Shown in pieces: positions 1 to 8,968 of a stretch of DNA of 64,000 nucleotides (position 1 is its first letter; the number at the start of each line of letters is the position of its first letter). The stretch is from a virus: positions 25,398 through 89,397 of the IMG/VR virus record IMGVR_UViG_3300010158_000045, one strand, 5' to 3'. Below the pieces are notes generated by a model. The model worked only from the letters and a program-made list of their open reading frames with translations, searched no databases and had not been told where the DNA came from. Made by a program: the position numbers and the translations under genes.

Positions 1-2
1 AA

Positions 3-683
3 GCCTGCGTGACCAAAGGCATTACAGTTTTTGTTAGTTCAGGCGATAGCGGTGCAAACAATTTAAGTATGGCGCAAACTTGTTGCAGTCAATATATGGT
101 ATCAGCCGGTGGCACGACTACAGTACTAGATGGCAGTAATAACATCAGTAGCGAAGTTGCATGGAGCGGAAGTGGCGGCGGTATTAGCAGTTCAGTGCCC
201 TTGCCCAGTTGGCAAACTGGTTTAACCTCGACTACTAAAACAGCCAGCTCAACAGGTTCTCCAACTGCTTTACCTCGCCGAGGTGTTCCTGATATCAGTG
301 CTCCTGCAAATCCGTCTACCGGCTGGACATTTTATGTAAACAACTCCTTGCAGACCTGGGGCGGTACCAGCGCCAGCGCACCGTTTTTAGCAGGCACTTG
401 GGCAAGATTAACTGCACTATTAGGCACTAGAGTACCGTTTGATATGTCTATTTGGTATAGTAATTCTTCAATGTTCACTGATACTACAAGCGGTGATAAT
501 AGAAATGGATATACTACTGGTTATACTACAACCGCAGGCTGGGATGCTGCCACAGGGTTAGGCAGTCCAAAGGTAGATCAAATTTACAAATACTTCCATA
601 CCGGATCGACATTCCCTAAACAAAATTACGGATTTAGGTCTACAGGCCCAGTTTATCCTCGGAAAACAACAGGTGCCCGATAA
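3..683 (+). CDS. S53 (sedolisin) serine-carboxyl peptidase, C-terminal part
   Basis: The frame is open to the left window edge, so only the C-terminal ~226 codons are seen and the true start lies outside. Counting from the GTG at 9, residues 10-15 (SSGDSG) hold the sedolisin oxyanion-hole Asp, residues 118-125 (GGTSASAP) hold the catalytic Ser motif, and residues 177-187 (GWDAATGLGSP) match the C-terminal calcium-binding segment of the S53 family. The Glu/Asp half of the catalytic site should lie upstream of the window. S53 enzymes are secreted acid proteases and are usually bacterial, archaeal or fungal. Here the gene sits directly before tail-fibre genes and behaves like a virion gene, so a role in digesting a host surface protein or in virion maturation is inferred. 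The last ~30 residues, rich in Pro, Arg and Gly, lie beyond the peptidase fold. Confidence 0.85.
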   Translation, partial: ACVTKGITVFVSSGDSGANNLSMAQTCCSQYMVSAGGTTTVLDGSNNISSEVAWSGSGGGISSSVPLPSWQTGLTSTTKTASSTGSPTALPRRGVPDISAPANPSTGWTFYVNNSLQTWGGTSASAPFLAGTWARLTALLGTRVPFDMSIWYSNSSMFTDTTSGDNRNGYTTGYTTTAGWDAATGLGSPKVDQIYKYFHTGSTFPKQNYGFRSTGPVYPRKTTGAR

Positions 684-704
684 AACTAGCACATTATAAA
701 CATT

Positions 705-712
705 GATAAATA
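705..712 (+). promoter_or_regulatory. T4-type late promoter box (GATAAATA)
   Basis: GATAAATA differs from the T4 late consensus TATAAATA by one base and ends 20 nt before the ATG at 733. The same spacing recurs before 5277 and 6792. It would be read by a phage late sigma (gp55-like), which is not in this window. Confidence 0.5.
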
Positions 713-732
713 TTAGATAAAGAGAGACCAAC

Positions 733-1350
733 ATGCAGAGTAAAGATCTAACCGGAATCCACATTGAAGGACATATTAAAATATGGGATCCTGAAAGTAA
801 GGAAGTCTATATTAATAAACGTAACGCAATTCATTACGAAAACATTAGTACAGCCCTAGCCAACAGTTTATCCAACAATAACGATGGCGGATTTATCAGC
901 CAAATGTCGTTTGGTAACGGCGGAACCGCAATCGATCCAACTGGAATTATTACATATTTTACTCCGAATAGTACAGGTAGTAATGCTGGTTTATACAATG
1001 AAACATATCATAAAATAGTCAATCAAAATTCTAGTAGCAATGCAGATCCTACAAGAAATTACATGGAAGTTAGACACGTCACCGGCACAAATTATAGTGA
1101 CATATTTGTGACTTGTTTATTAGATTATGGCGATGGAAATGATGCAGGACAAAGCGCATTTGATAATACAAATAATAATAACAGTACGTTTGTATTTGAC
1201 GAGCTTGGATTAAAAAGTTACAGTGCTACTGGAAATCCGTTATTATTAACACACGTAATTTTCCACCCTGTACAAAAAAGCCTTAATAGACTTATACAAA
1301 TTGATTATACAGTAAGGCTTCAAAGTTTAACCGGCCTAGTGTCAGTTTAA
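733..1350 (+). CDS. Putative virion structural protein, unknown function
   Basis: 205 residues with no recognised domain. Composition is typical of phage appendage proteins: rich in Asn, Ser, Thr and Gly, with a predicted beta-rich body and few charged helices. It follows a late-type promoter box and is followed 10 nt later by the first tail-fibre gene, so it is probably a late virion or baseplate/fibre-associated protein. An AAAGAGAG stretch before the ATG serves as ribosome binding site. Function is inferred only from position. Confidence 0.6.
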   Translation: MQSKDLTGIHIEGHIKIWDPESKEVYINKRNAIHYENISTALANSLSNNNDGGFISQMSFGNGGTAIDPTGIITYFTPNSTGSNAGLYNETYHKIVNQNSSSNADPTRNYMEVRHVTGTNYSDIFVTCLLDYGDGNDAGQSAFDNTNNNNSTFVFDELGLKSYSATGNPLLLTHVIFHPVQKSLNRLIQIDYTVRLQSLTGLVSV

Positions 1351-1360
1351 GGAATAAGAA

Positions 1361-3565
1361 ATGTCATATCAAGTTACATTTACAGACTCCACTAATCCAG
1401 CTAAACCGCCAATTACAGTAGCTGATCAATCACTTAATAGTCAAACTAGTTTGACTTTTGTTGGTAAAAACTATGCTGGATATGCTCCTATTGTTGCTAC
1501 TGATTTTTTACATTTATTAGAAAATTTTGCAGCCGACCATGCCCCGAGCAATCCAATAGAAGGTCAGTTATGGTATGATAATACCAGCGGTGTTCACTTA
1601 TTAAAAATTTATGACGGTACAACTTGGACGGCAGCAGGATCGGTTAAGAAAAGTCCTAGCAGTCAGCAACCTCCACCTGCAAATAGTGTTATTGGAGACT
1701 TGTGGGCTGACACAACTAATAGTCAGTTGTATATTTTTACAGGTAGTAACTGGGTATTAGTCGGCCCTCAATTTAGTCAAGGCACATTAACAGGCCCCCA
1801 AGTTGAAAATATTATCGATACATTAAATGTTTCGCACAGTGTTGTTACAATATATTCAAACAATACTCCCGTAGTTATTATCAGTCAGGATTCTTTCACA
1901 CCAAAATCTACAATAACCGGATTTATTTCTTTTAATAAAGGTATTAATTTATATACAGATACCGGTGATTTAGGTCTCGAGACCGGGTCAAGTGCGGGTA
2001 TATGGGGAACTGCTCAACAAGCTACTTCGTTAGTTTATAACGGAACTCCAGTTGTAGCAACTAATTTTTTAAGAAAAGACATTGCCGACGTAAGTAGTTT
2101 TCCTATCAGCGTTAGAGCCAACGGTGGTATAACTGTAGGTAGTGCATTAAGTGTCAGCTTGGTAACTGATAACGTTGGTAACGGAGTGTTGTATAATAAC
2201 TCTAGTAACAAGAGTATGAGTATACGTGTTACTCAGTCCAATGTTCCATATACTGCACTATACATAGATTCCAGTTTAAAAGTAGGCATTGGGAAAAATA
2301 ATTCAAGTCCCCAGGCCACTTTAGATGTGATAGGTCAAGTTAACATTGGAGATGATACTGCCTCTAGTTTGTTGGGCAGATTGCTTGTAAACGGGACTTC
2401 GGATGTAGGAGCACTCAGTACAGGGTTAGGAGATCCAGGCGGAGCAAGTATACAAACTTTGGGCGGTTTAAGTGTTGCCAAAAGTACCAAATTAGGCGAT
2501 GACACTACAGTTAACGGACAACTTTATTTAAATTGGATAGACGGTGTTACGGGTATACCTAAGACAGGATCAGCATTACTGCCAGTAACGACTGGAATTT
2601 ATGACATTGGCAGTGCCAGTCTTAGTTTTAGAAACATATACGCTAGTAGTTTTGTAGGAAATTTTACAGGCACGTTTACTGGTACATTACAAGGCAATAT
2701 TAGTGGATCTGCCGCACGATTAGCAAGCGCAACAGAGTTTAGTCTTGCAGGTGACGTTGCAAGTAGTGACGGCGGAACAGCGTTCACTGGCCAAACTGTC
2801 GACGGCAGGGCAATTCTAAACACAGTTATTAGCCCAGACTTTATATCAACTAAATCAGCGGCTACCGATTCGTTTTTAACTGACCAGTTGTTAGTTTATA
2901 GATCTAACTCAGGTCTTGTTAGTATGTCTAAGTCAGTTTTGTTTAATCATATTCCTCAAATTCCAGTAGGAATTATATTTCCATTTGCTGGCTCGGCCAG
3001 TGCTGTACCTACAGGATATTTATTATGCGATGGCAGTGAAGTTTTGACCTCGGCTTACCCCACGCTGTTCAGCGTAATTGGTTACACATACAAAGCATCC
3101 GTATCGTTACAGGGACTGGGAACTTTCGGCTTACCAGATCTTCGAGGCAGAGTGCCTTTAGGTAAAGATGACATGGATAATCAAAATGAGATTCCTAGCA
3201 ACGATGGGACCGGCACATTAATAAATGCCGGCGGCGGATCAGCTAACCGAGTATCGGACATTACTGGAAAAACATTAGGAACAGGTTCAGGATTGCAACA
3301 AGTAACAATTCAAACTAGAAATTTACCTGATCACAAACATAATTTAAGCAGTAATGCCGCTCAATACTATGCTCCAGGACTACCTAGTGGTGTTCCAGAT
3401 CCAGCGGCAATTCCATCTTACGGTTTACCTAATTTTAGTACTGGTTCGGGACTTCCAAACAGCGGCGGAGTTATTCCAGATCAAAATACAACTTTGGGAA
3501 ATGCGCTAAACGTAATGAATCCGTACTTGACTATTAATTATATTATTTACACTGGAGTTATTTAA
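1361..3565 (+). CDS. Tail fibre protein with C-terminal tail-collar domain
   Basis: 734 residues. Residues 1-150 form a module shared with the next two genes (LTFVGKNYAGY..., then HLLENF, GQLWYD and GDLWAD). A long repetitive Gly/Ser/Thr/Asn region follows, typical of trimeric beta-structured fibres. From about residue 535 the segment GIIFPFAG..PTGYLLCDGSE...LFSVIGYTY...LPDLRGRVPLG matches the phage tail-collar domain (PF07484). The C-terminus continues with a HKH-rich loop and ends in a hydrophobic strand. Long tail-fibre proteins of this layout bind host receptors. SD is AAGGAA before ATG. The stop overlaps the next start by one base (TAATG), indicating translational coupling. Confidence 0.88.
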   Translation: MSYQVTFTDSTNPAKPPITVADQSLNSQTSLTFVGKNYAGYAPIVATDFLHLLENFAADHAPSNPIEGQLWYDNTSGVHLLKIYDGTTWTAAGSVKKSPSSQQPPPANSVIGDLWADTTNSQLYIFTGSNWVLVGPQFSQGTLTGPQVENIIDTLNVSHSVVTIYSNNTPVVIISQDSFTPKSTITGFISFNKGINLYTDTGDLGLETGSSAGIWGTAQQATSLVYNGTPVVATNFLRKDIADVSSFPISVRANGGITVGSALSVSLVTDNVGNGVLYNNSSNKSMSIRVTQSNVPYTALYIDSSLKVGIGKNNSSPQATLDVIGQVNIGDDTASSLLGRLLVNGTSDVGALSTGLGDPGGASIQTLGGLSVAKSTKLGDDTTVNGQLYLNWIDGVTGIPKTGSALLPVTTGIYDIGSASLSFRNIYASSFVGNFTGTFTGTLQGNISGSAARLASATEFSLAGDVASSDGGTAFTGQTVDGRAILNTVISPDFISTKSAATDSFLTDQLLVYRSNSGLVSMSKSVLFNHIPQIPVGIIFPFAGSASAVPTGYLLCDGSEVLTSAYPTLFSVIGYTYKASVSLQGLGTFGLPDLRGRVPLGKDDMDNQNEIPSNDGTGTLINAGGGSANRVSDITGKTLGTGSGLQQVTIQTRNLPDHKHNLSSNAAQYYAPGLPSGVPDPAAIPSYGLPNFSTGSGLPNSGGVIPDQNTTLGNALNVMNPYLTINYIIYTGVI

Positions 3566-5235
3566 TGACATATCTGATCACTAAAACAGATGGCTCTACA
3601 CTAACGCAGGTAGCAGACGGAGTATTAGACCAAACAACAACTGACCTTACATTAATTGGAAAAAATGCAAGCGGGTACGGTAATTATATAGATAATAATT
3701 TTGTACATTTATTAGAAAATTTTTCTAATGTAGTTCAACCTATACATCCAATTACTGGACAGTTATGGTTTGACACTAGTGAAAATCGATTAAAAGTATA
3801 TGATGGAATTACATTCAAAGTTAGTGGCGGCACGATTATATCTAATACCACTCCTAGCGGCATAACTGCCGGAGATTTATGGATTGATAGTAATAGACAA
3901 CAACTTTATTTTAATGATGGAACAAGCACAAAACTAGCTGGCCCAATATACACATCAAGTCAGGGCATTACAGGATTTAGTACAGAAGATGTATTAGATA
4001 CTAACAGTATAAGCCGAACAATTCTATTATTATATGTTGCACAAACATTAATTGGAATTTTCAGCAAAGATAATTTTACACCAGCTACACCAATTGGCGG
4101 ATTTAGCGGTAGCATAACCGCAGGATTTAATATAGGCACTTATGCTGGCCTTAAATTTACAACTCCAACTACGCAAGCAGATTACTTGCTAGCTCCAGAC
4201 GGGTCAAGAAAAACAGCCGCTAATTTTTTAAGTACAACGGATAGTTCTAGTACAACTGGAACAATTACAATTCAAAATACTACACCACTTGTATTAGGTG
4301 TAGGCGCAAATACTGAAATTGATACAACTTCTACTTTATTCCAGATTAAATCAAATACAATAAATCAAAATTTTGGAATTAACACTTTAAATAATAGCGG
4401 TCTTCAAAATAGCGTGTTTATTAATACTGCTAATAAGTATGTTGGAATTTACACAAACACACCTACTAGTACACTAGATGTTAATGGAGATGTTACAGTC
4501 GGTGGTAATCTTACAGTAAAAGGAAGCACTTTAACAATTAGTACAAGTGTAATTAATATTGCTGACAAATTTATTACATTAGGCAAAGTAACTACGCCCA
4601 GTAACACTACAGCAGACGGCGGCGGCTTTACAATTGCTGGCGGCAACGATACTGACAAACAATTTTTATGGAATTTAAGTAATTTAAGTTTCAACAGCAG
4701 TGAAAATATTAACTTGACTGCTGGCAAATCGTTTAAAGTTGGAGGATTTAGCGTCCTAAGCCAAACTCAATTAGGTACAACAGTTACCAGTGCTCCGGGA
4801 TTAGTCAGTGTTGGAACTTTAGCAGGAGTAGGTGTCAGTTACATGACACTTGGCGGCACTGGTACTGAATCAACAATAGCCTATACAAATAGCAGTCAGA
4901 CTAATGGTACCATTTATCTAGTTCCAAAGGGATCGGGTAGCGTAGATATTGGAAATTTTAAGATAACTAACCTAGCCACTCCTACAGCTAATGGAGATGC
5001 CGCAAATAAATCTTACGTAGATACTGCTATTGCTAAGGCACCTTTAGCAATAAGTTTAACAACAACCGGACTAACAAACCCACAAATTGCAGGTAACTAT
5101 CTAAGTAAAGTATTTCCGGGAGGCGAGCATCCTGACAACACTATTGCAAGGGTTGTTTGTACTGATGGCGGCACTACTACAGTTAGGCAGTTCCAGTTAT
5201 TAGCTGGCACATGGGCATATCAGACTCAATTGTGA
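3565..5235 (+). CDS. Tail fibre protein, second paralogue
   Basis: 556 residues. The N-terminal ~150 residues repeat the module of the flanking genes (TLIGKNASGYG, FVHLLENF, GQLWFD, GDLWID, LAGPIY). The middle is Gly/Thr/Asn-rich and includes short repeats of the type VNGDVTVGGNLTVKG that recur in fibre shafts. Near residue 480 the phrase DAANKSYVDTAI, common in phage fibre proteins, appears before a distinct C-terminal knob of ~65 residues. Lacking the collar domain of the preceding gene, it probably forms another fibre or another segment of the same fibre. Receptor binding is inferred from family resemblance. Confidence 0.85.
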   Translation: MTYLITKTDGSTLTQVADGVLDQTTTDLTLIGKNASGYGNYIDNNFVHLLENFSNVVQPIHPITGQLWFDTSENRLKVYDGITFKVSGGTIISNTTPSGITAGDLWIDSNRQQLYFNDGTSTKLAGPIYTSSQGITGFSTEDVLDTNSISRTILLLYVAQTLIGIFSKDNFTPATPIGGFSGSITAGFNIGTYAGLKFTTPTTQADYLLAPDGSRKTAANFLSTTDSSSTTGTITIQNTTPLVLGVGANTEIDTTSTLFQIKSNTINQNFGINTLNNSGLQNSVFINTANKYVGIYTNTPTSTLDVNGDVTVGGNLTVKGSTLTISTSVINIADKFITLGKVTTPSNTTADGGGFTIAGGNDTDKQFLWNLSNLSFNSSENINLTAGKSFKVGGFSVLSQTQLGTTVTSAPGLVSVGTLAGVGVSYMTLGGTGTESTIAYTNSSQTNGTIYLVPKGSGSVDIGNFKITNLATPTANGDAANKSYVDTAIAKAPLAISLTTTGLTNPQIAGNYLSKVFPGGEHPDNTIARVVCTDGGTTTVRQFQLLAGTWAYQTQL

Positions 5236-5245
5236 TGCAAAATAG

Positions 5246-5253
5246 AATAAATA
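5246..5253 (+). promoter_or_regulatory. T4-type late promoter box (AATAAATA)
   Basis: AATAAATA lies 23 nt before the ATG at 5277 in the short gap after the preceding fibre gene, matching T4 late promoter spacing. An AAGGAA SD lies between the box and the start. Confidence 0.5.
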
Positions 5254-5276
5254 CACTAGAATAAGGAACGGGCGAC

Positions 5277-6767
5277 ATGTCATATACTATAAACAGATTT
5301 AATGGAACTCAAGTATCAGTAATTGCTGATGGAACCATTGATTCTACACTAGATCTTAAATTAATTGGTAAGAATTACGCAGGATACGGAGCTGTACAGA
5401 ACGAAAATTTTGTATATTTGCTAGAAAATTTTGCCGGCTCCACCCAACCTCCTCGCCCTGTAAGCGGTCAACTATGGTTTGATAGTAACACAAACAAGTT
5501 AAAATTTTACGATGTTAATGGTAAATTTAGAATTGCAGGTGGTGCAGAGATATCGGCTACTCAACCAACTGGGTTAACTACTGGTGATTTCTGGTGGGAT
5601 ACCGCTAATCAACAACTTTACTCTTATAACGGCTCTGGATTTACACTAGTAGGTCCGCAAGGTTCTGCAGGCGCAAATACTACTGAATTAAAAACAGCAA
5701 GTGTGTTAGATTCTAATGGTGGCGCCCATACTATTATCAAAGCTATTGATAGTGGCAATGTTATATTCACGATTAGTTCAGATGCTGAATTTACATTAAA
5801 TTCTTCAGCTAATGCTATTACAGGATTTACAAAAATACACCAGGGTGTTACCCTAGTTTATTCAAATAACGATTCTCTACCTGGCCAAACTACTAGTAAT
5901 CATAGATTTTGGGGAACAAGTACCAACTCAGATCGCCTGGGTGGACTAAGTGCTAGTAGTTTTATCCAAACTGGAAACGCAATATTCTCAAGTCTAGTTC
6001 AGTTTAGTGATGCAGGTTTTACGGTTGGAGCTACTCCAGCTAAGTTGAAAATTTACAATAATGCCGCTACAACACCTACTTTTATTAATCAAGTAGGCGA
6101 TACACTTACATTCCAAACAACAGTCAACGCTGTTACTAAAAATCCATTGAATTTAGTGGGCGCAGACATGTTGCCAGGCACAAATTTAACCAACAATATT
6201 GGATCTTCAACATTACAGTGGAACAATCTTTATGCTAACTATGTATATGGTACAGCACAACAAGCTGACGCTTTGAGTGTTAGTGGAACATATAGAAGTG
6301 CAAGTATAGCCAGTGCCATTAATACCATTGCAGTTCGAGACAGTAACGGCAACTTAAACGCTAATTTGTTCCAAGGAACTGCTACAAGTGCTAATTATGC
6401 TGACTTGGCAGAAAAATATTTAACAGATGTTGAATTAGAAGCAGGCACTGTAGTAGCTGTTGGCGGCTCTGCAGAAGTTCGAGCAACAGTCTGGGGTGAT
6501 AGAGCAGTTGGAGTAGTATCAACAAACCCAGCTTATATGATGAATAGCGAATTAGCCGGAGGAACATATATTGCCCTCAAGGGACGAGTTCCATGTAAAG
6601 TTACTGGTACTATTAATAAAGGTGATCAATTAGTTGCTACAAACGGCGGCGTAGGTATGTCTATAAACAATGATGTCAGTGCTCCGACACTTTACCCATT
6701 CGGAATTGCGCTAGAAAACTTCGATGGCAGTTCAGAAATTGGCACTATCGAAGTAATCGTACTATAA
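5277..6767 (+). CDS. Tail fibre protein, third paralogue, with conserved C-terminal domain
   Basis: 496 residues. The N-terminal ~145 residues are the same module as in the two preceding genes (LKLIGKNYAGYG, FVYLLENF, GQLWFD, GDFWWD). The C-terminal ~120 residues begin NYADLAEKYLTD and contain GVVSTNPAYMMNSE and ALKGRVPCKVTG. This block is familiar from the ends of fibre and other virion proteins of marine T4-like phages and is probably a trimer-forming or host-contact tip. Between them lies a shaft with ASSFVGNFTGT-like repeats. The gene has its own late promoter box and SD (AAGGAACG), so it is a separate late transcription unit. Confidence 0.87.
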   Translation: MSYTINRFNGTQVSVIADGTIDSTLDLKLIGKNYAGYGAVQNENFVYLLENFAGSTQPPRPVSGQLWFDSNTNKLKFYDVNGKFRIAGGAEISATQPTGLTTGDFWWDTANQQLYSYNGSGFTLVGPQGSAGANTTELKTASVLDSNGGAHTIIKAIDSGNVIFTISSDAEFTLNSSANAITGFTKIHQGVTLVYSNNDSLPGQTTSNHRFWGTSTNSDRLGGLSASSFIQTGNAIFSSLVQFSDAGFTVGATPAKLKIYNNAATTPTFINQVGDTLTFQTTVNAVTKNPLNLVGADMLPGTNLTNNIGSSTLQWNNLYANYVYGTAQQADALSVSGTYRSASIASAINTIAVRDSNGNLNANLFQGTATSANYADLAEKYLTDVELEAGTVVAVGGSAEVRATVWGDRAVGVVSTNPAYMMNSELAGGTYIALKGRVPCKVTGTINKGDQLVATNGGVGMSINNDVSAPTLYPFGIALENFDGSSEIGTIEVIVL

Positions 6768-6770
6768 ATA
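6763..6770 (+). promoter_or_regulatory. T4-type late promoter box (TATAAATA)
   Basis: A perfect TATAAATA overlaps the stop codon of the preceding gene and ends 21 nt before the ATG at 6792, with the SD AAAGG between. It is the best late-promoter match in the window. Confidence 0.65.
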
Positions 6771-6791
6771 ACATCAACTAAAGGTAAATGT

Positions 6792-7712
6792 ATGGCCGGC
6801 CAAGGTAATTTAATTGTAGCAAACGATTACAACACAATTCAAGCAAAAATCGCATTAGTTCTTGGAACAGGATCGTCAGATTACGGCTATTGTCAACAAG
6901 TATTAAGCAGTCAAGTTAACAATCTTAACACCAAAATTACAGTTAATCAATGGAATAATCTTCGTACTGATTTATTATTAGCAAGACAACACCAAACAGG
7001 CTCAGATCAAAGTGGCCAACTAGCATTACCAACTAGTAGCACCACTATCAAGGAAGCAGACAGGTCTGCTTATAACACGTTTGCAGATACTATTCTTACT
7101 AATAGACTAGTTACACCCCCAGCATCTCAATATTCATTAACTACAGTTCCAACTGTAACTCGAACAAACCCTTGGGCAAGTACAGTTAGTTATACACTAA
7201 CATTAAATTTTCCAGGATATACCAGCGGTTCAACAGTAGTATCTGCAATTAATAATGCTAGAGCATTTTTTAATGCCGGCGGACTAGTAAAATTTAGTGC
7301 TAGTTTTTCAAACTATACAACTGATGGGTCGCGAACAGTAAACGAGTCGTGGGCAACTTTGTTAGCAAACATGGGAACAATTACTTTTGGGGCGCATGCT
7401 ACTACTAACACCGGATCGGGCACTCCACAAGCTAAAGGATTTTTTGATCTTACAACAAGCAATCAATTAATGTTTACCAAACTAGTAGATCCAGCATACA
7501 CTCCAACTTATAGTCCTAATCAATACGATTTATATGCAAGATTTGGCGCCACCAATGCGCAAATTATTTTTACTCCAACTTGGAGTTACACAGCCGGCGG
7601 TAATGTGCTGGAAGCTGCCAGTGGAACTTTATCTAGCGTCTCGCAGATAATAACACCTACTGGTTCAAACGTATCAGTTGGTATTCCAACTTACGTAAAC
7701 TCAGCTTTATAA
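6792..7712 (+). CDS. Putative virion structural protein
   Basis: 306 residues with no named domain recognised. The N-terminal ~110 residues are partly helical (VANDYNTIQAKIALVLG near the start, NQWNNLRTDLLLARQHQTG near 55-75). The rest is beta-rich and low in charge (NFPGYTSGSTVVSAINNARAFFNAGG), like T4-like cyanophage structural proteins encoded beside fibre genes. A perfect late box lies 21 nt upstream. Its position as the last gene before the sigma70-driven glycosyltransferase block suggests it ends the virion module. Exact role unknown. Confidence 0.65.
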   Translation: MAGQGNLIVANDYNTIQAKIALVLGTGSSDYGYCQQVLSSQVNNLNTKITVNQWNNLRTDLLLARQHQTGSDQSGQLALPTSSTTIKEADRSAYNTFADTILTNRLVTPPASQYSLTTVPTVTRTNPWASTVSYTLTLNFPGYTSGSTVVSAINNARAFFNAGGLVKFSASFSNYTTDGSRTVNESWATLLANMGTITFGAHATTNTGSGTPQAKGFFDLTTSNQLMFTKLVDPAYTPTYSPNQYDLYARFGATNAQIIFTPTWSYTAGGNVLEAASGTLSSVSQIITPTGSNVSVGIPTYVNSAL

Positions 7713-7723
7713 TATCTAATCTC

Positions 7724-7752
7724 TTGACAAGCTAATTACTGTAGTGTATTAT
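7724..7752 (+). promoter_or_regulatory. Sigma70-type promoter (TTGACA-17-TATTAT)
   Basis: A perfect -35 TTGACA (7724-7729) and a 5/6 -10 TATTAT (7747-7752) are separated by exactly 17 nt. The ATG is 21 nt further on with GGAG in between. It starts the 7773-12015 block and implies expression by unmodified host RNA polymerase, unlike the late boxes upstream. Confidence 0.75.
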
Positions 7753-7772
7753 ATACATTACGGAGTTTATCT

Positions 7773-8123
7773 ATGGACGAAAGAATTGAAAAAGCGTTCG
7801 AAACTGCCAATTATATGGCCACGCTTTCGAATCAAAAAAGAATAATACAAGAAGAATTTAAGCAACAGCTAATATTTTATATTAATGGTAGCACATTTCA
7901 AATTACAACAGATTTAATTAGTTACATCAAAACTGTAGTTGATCTTGGCAATACAATTGATGTAGTTTTTATTGATAGTAATGGCGTGCCAGTTCTAATA
8001 GATGATGTACGGAAATTTTTAGATGATATTTCTTCCTGTTATCTTACAGCATGCCATGATTATATTAAAAAATACAATGATATTCGTGTTAAAAGAAAAA
8101 TTAAGGATATTATTGAATTATGA
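7773..8123 (+). CDS. Conserved phage-type protein, unknown function
   Basis: 116 residues, first gene behind the sigma70 promoter. Two helical ends (residues 1-35 and 75-116, the latter Lys/Arg-rich) flank a strand-rich middle (IDVVFIDSNGVPVLIDDV). No catalytic motif or membrane segment is visible. Its stop overlaps the next start by 4 nt (ATGA), so it is co-translated with a glycosyltransferase-like protein and may serve the same process. Confidence 0.6.
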   Translation: MDERIEKAFETANYMATLSNQKRIIQEEFKQQLIFYINGSTFQITTDLISYIKTVVDLGNTIDVVFIDSNGVPVLIDDVRKFLDDISSCYLTACHDYIKKYNDIRVKRKIKDIIEL

Positions 8124-8968
8124 GTATCGGCGCAGTGCTTGTTGCTCAGAATAATTCTACTATTGATTATGTCAAGCTGGCAATTTTTTCTGCCCAGAGA
8201 ATCAAAGACTTTTTAGATATTCCAGTTAGCATACTAACTGATAGTCGAGGATATGTAGAATCTCAATATCCCAATCATCCATTCGATCAGATCATAGATA
8301 TTCCGTTTGGTGAAAATTTCTCTCAACGTAGATTTAATGATGGGTCTTTAACTAGCAAAATCCTTGAATGGAAAAATTTATCAAGATATCGCACTTATGA
8401 TTTAAGCCCATATGATACTACTCTGGTAGTTGATGTAGATTATATAATCAATTCTTCTGTGCTAAAATCTGCGTTATATTTGGACTGTCCTTTACAAATT
8501 TATTCAAATAGTATGGATATAGCTGAATGGAGAGATTTAACAGAATTTCAACGTATCAATCCTTACAGTATTCCTTTTTATTGGGCTACAGTTTTTATTT
8601 TTAACAAAGGCGCAATTACAGAATCGTTTTTTATGTTGCTAACACATATTAAAGATAATTGGGATTATTATAGAACTTTGTATTGTGTAACCAGTCCTAT
8701 GTTTAGAAACGATATAGCATTTAGTATTGCTATACATATTATGGATGGAAAAACATCGGGAGATTTTGCACAAGAATTGCCAGGAAAAATGATTTATGGT
8801 AAAGACACAGATGTACTGATAAGCATAGAAAATACTACAATGAAATTTTTAATAGAAAAGAAAAATTATCTAGGCGAATATACACTGGCCAAAACTCACG
8901 GACTTGATGTTCATGTTATGAACAAATTAAGTCTTAGTCGATATATAGACGGAGGCACCGGTGTCTAA
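8120..8968 (+). CDS. GT-A-type glycosyltransferase-like protein
   Basis: 282 residues. The N-terminus (VLVAQNNSTIDYVKLAIFSA) and the acidic motif VVDVDY near residue 108 fit the nucleotide-sugar binding core and DxD metal site of GT-A glycosyltransferases. It is followed by a Trp-rich acceptor-like region (YWATVFIFNKG). No signal peptide, so cytoplasmic. The next gene starts inside its last codons and is related (shared TVDYV/TIDYV start and D-D acidic motif), which suggests duplication. Possible targets are modified phage DNA bases, virion proteins or host surface glycans; the sequence does not decide between them. Confidence 0.6.
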   Translation: MSIGAVLVAQNNSTIDYVKLAIFSAQRIKDFLDIPVSILTDSRGYVESQYPNHPFDQIIDIPFGENFSQRRFNDGSLTSKILEWKNLSRYRTYDLSPYDTTLVVDVDYIINSSVLKSALYLDCPLQIYSNSMDIAEWRDLTEFQRINPYSIPFYWATVFIFNKGAITESFFMLLTHIKDNWDYYRTLYCVTSPMFRNDIAFSIAIHIMDGKTSGDFAQELPGKMIYGKDTDVLISIENTTMKFLIEKKNYLGEYTLAKTHGLDVHVMNKLSLSRYIDGGTGV

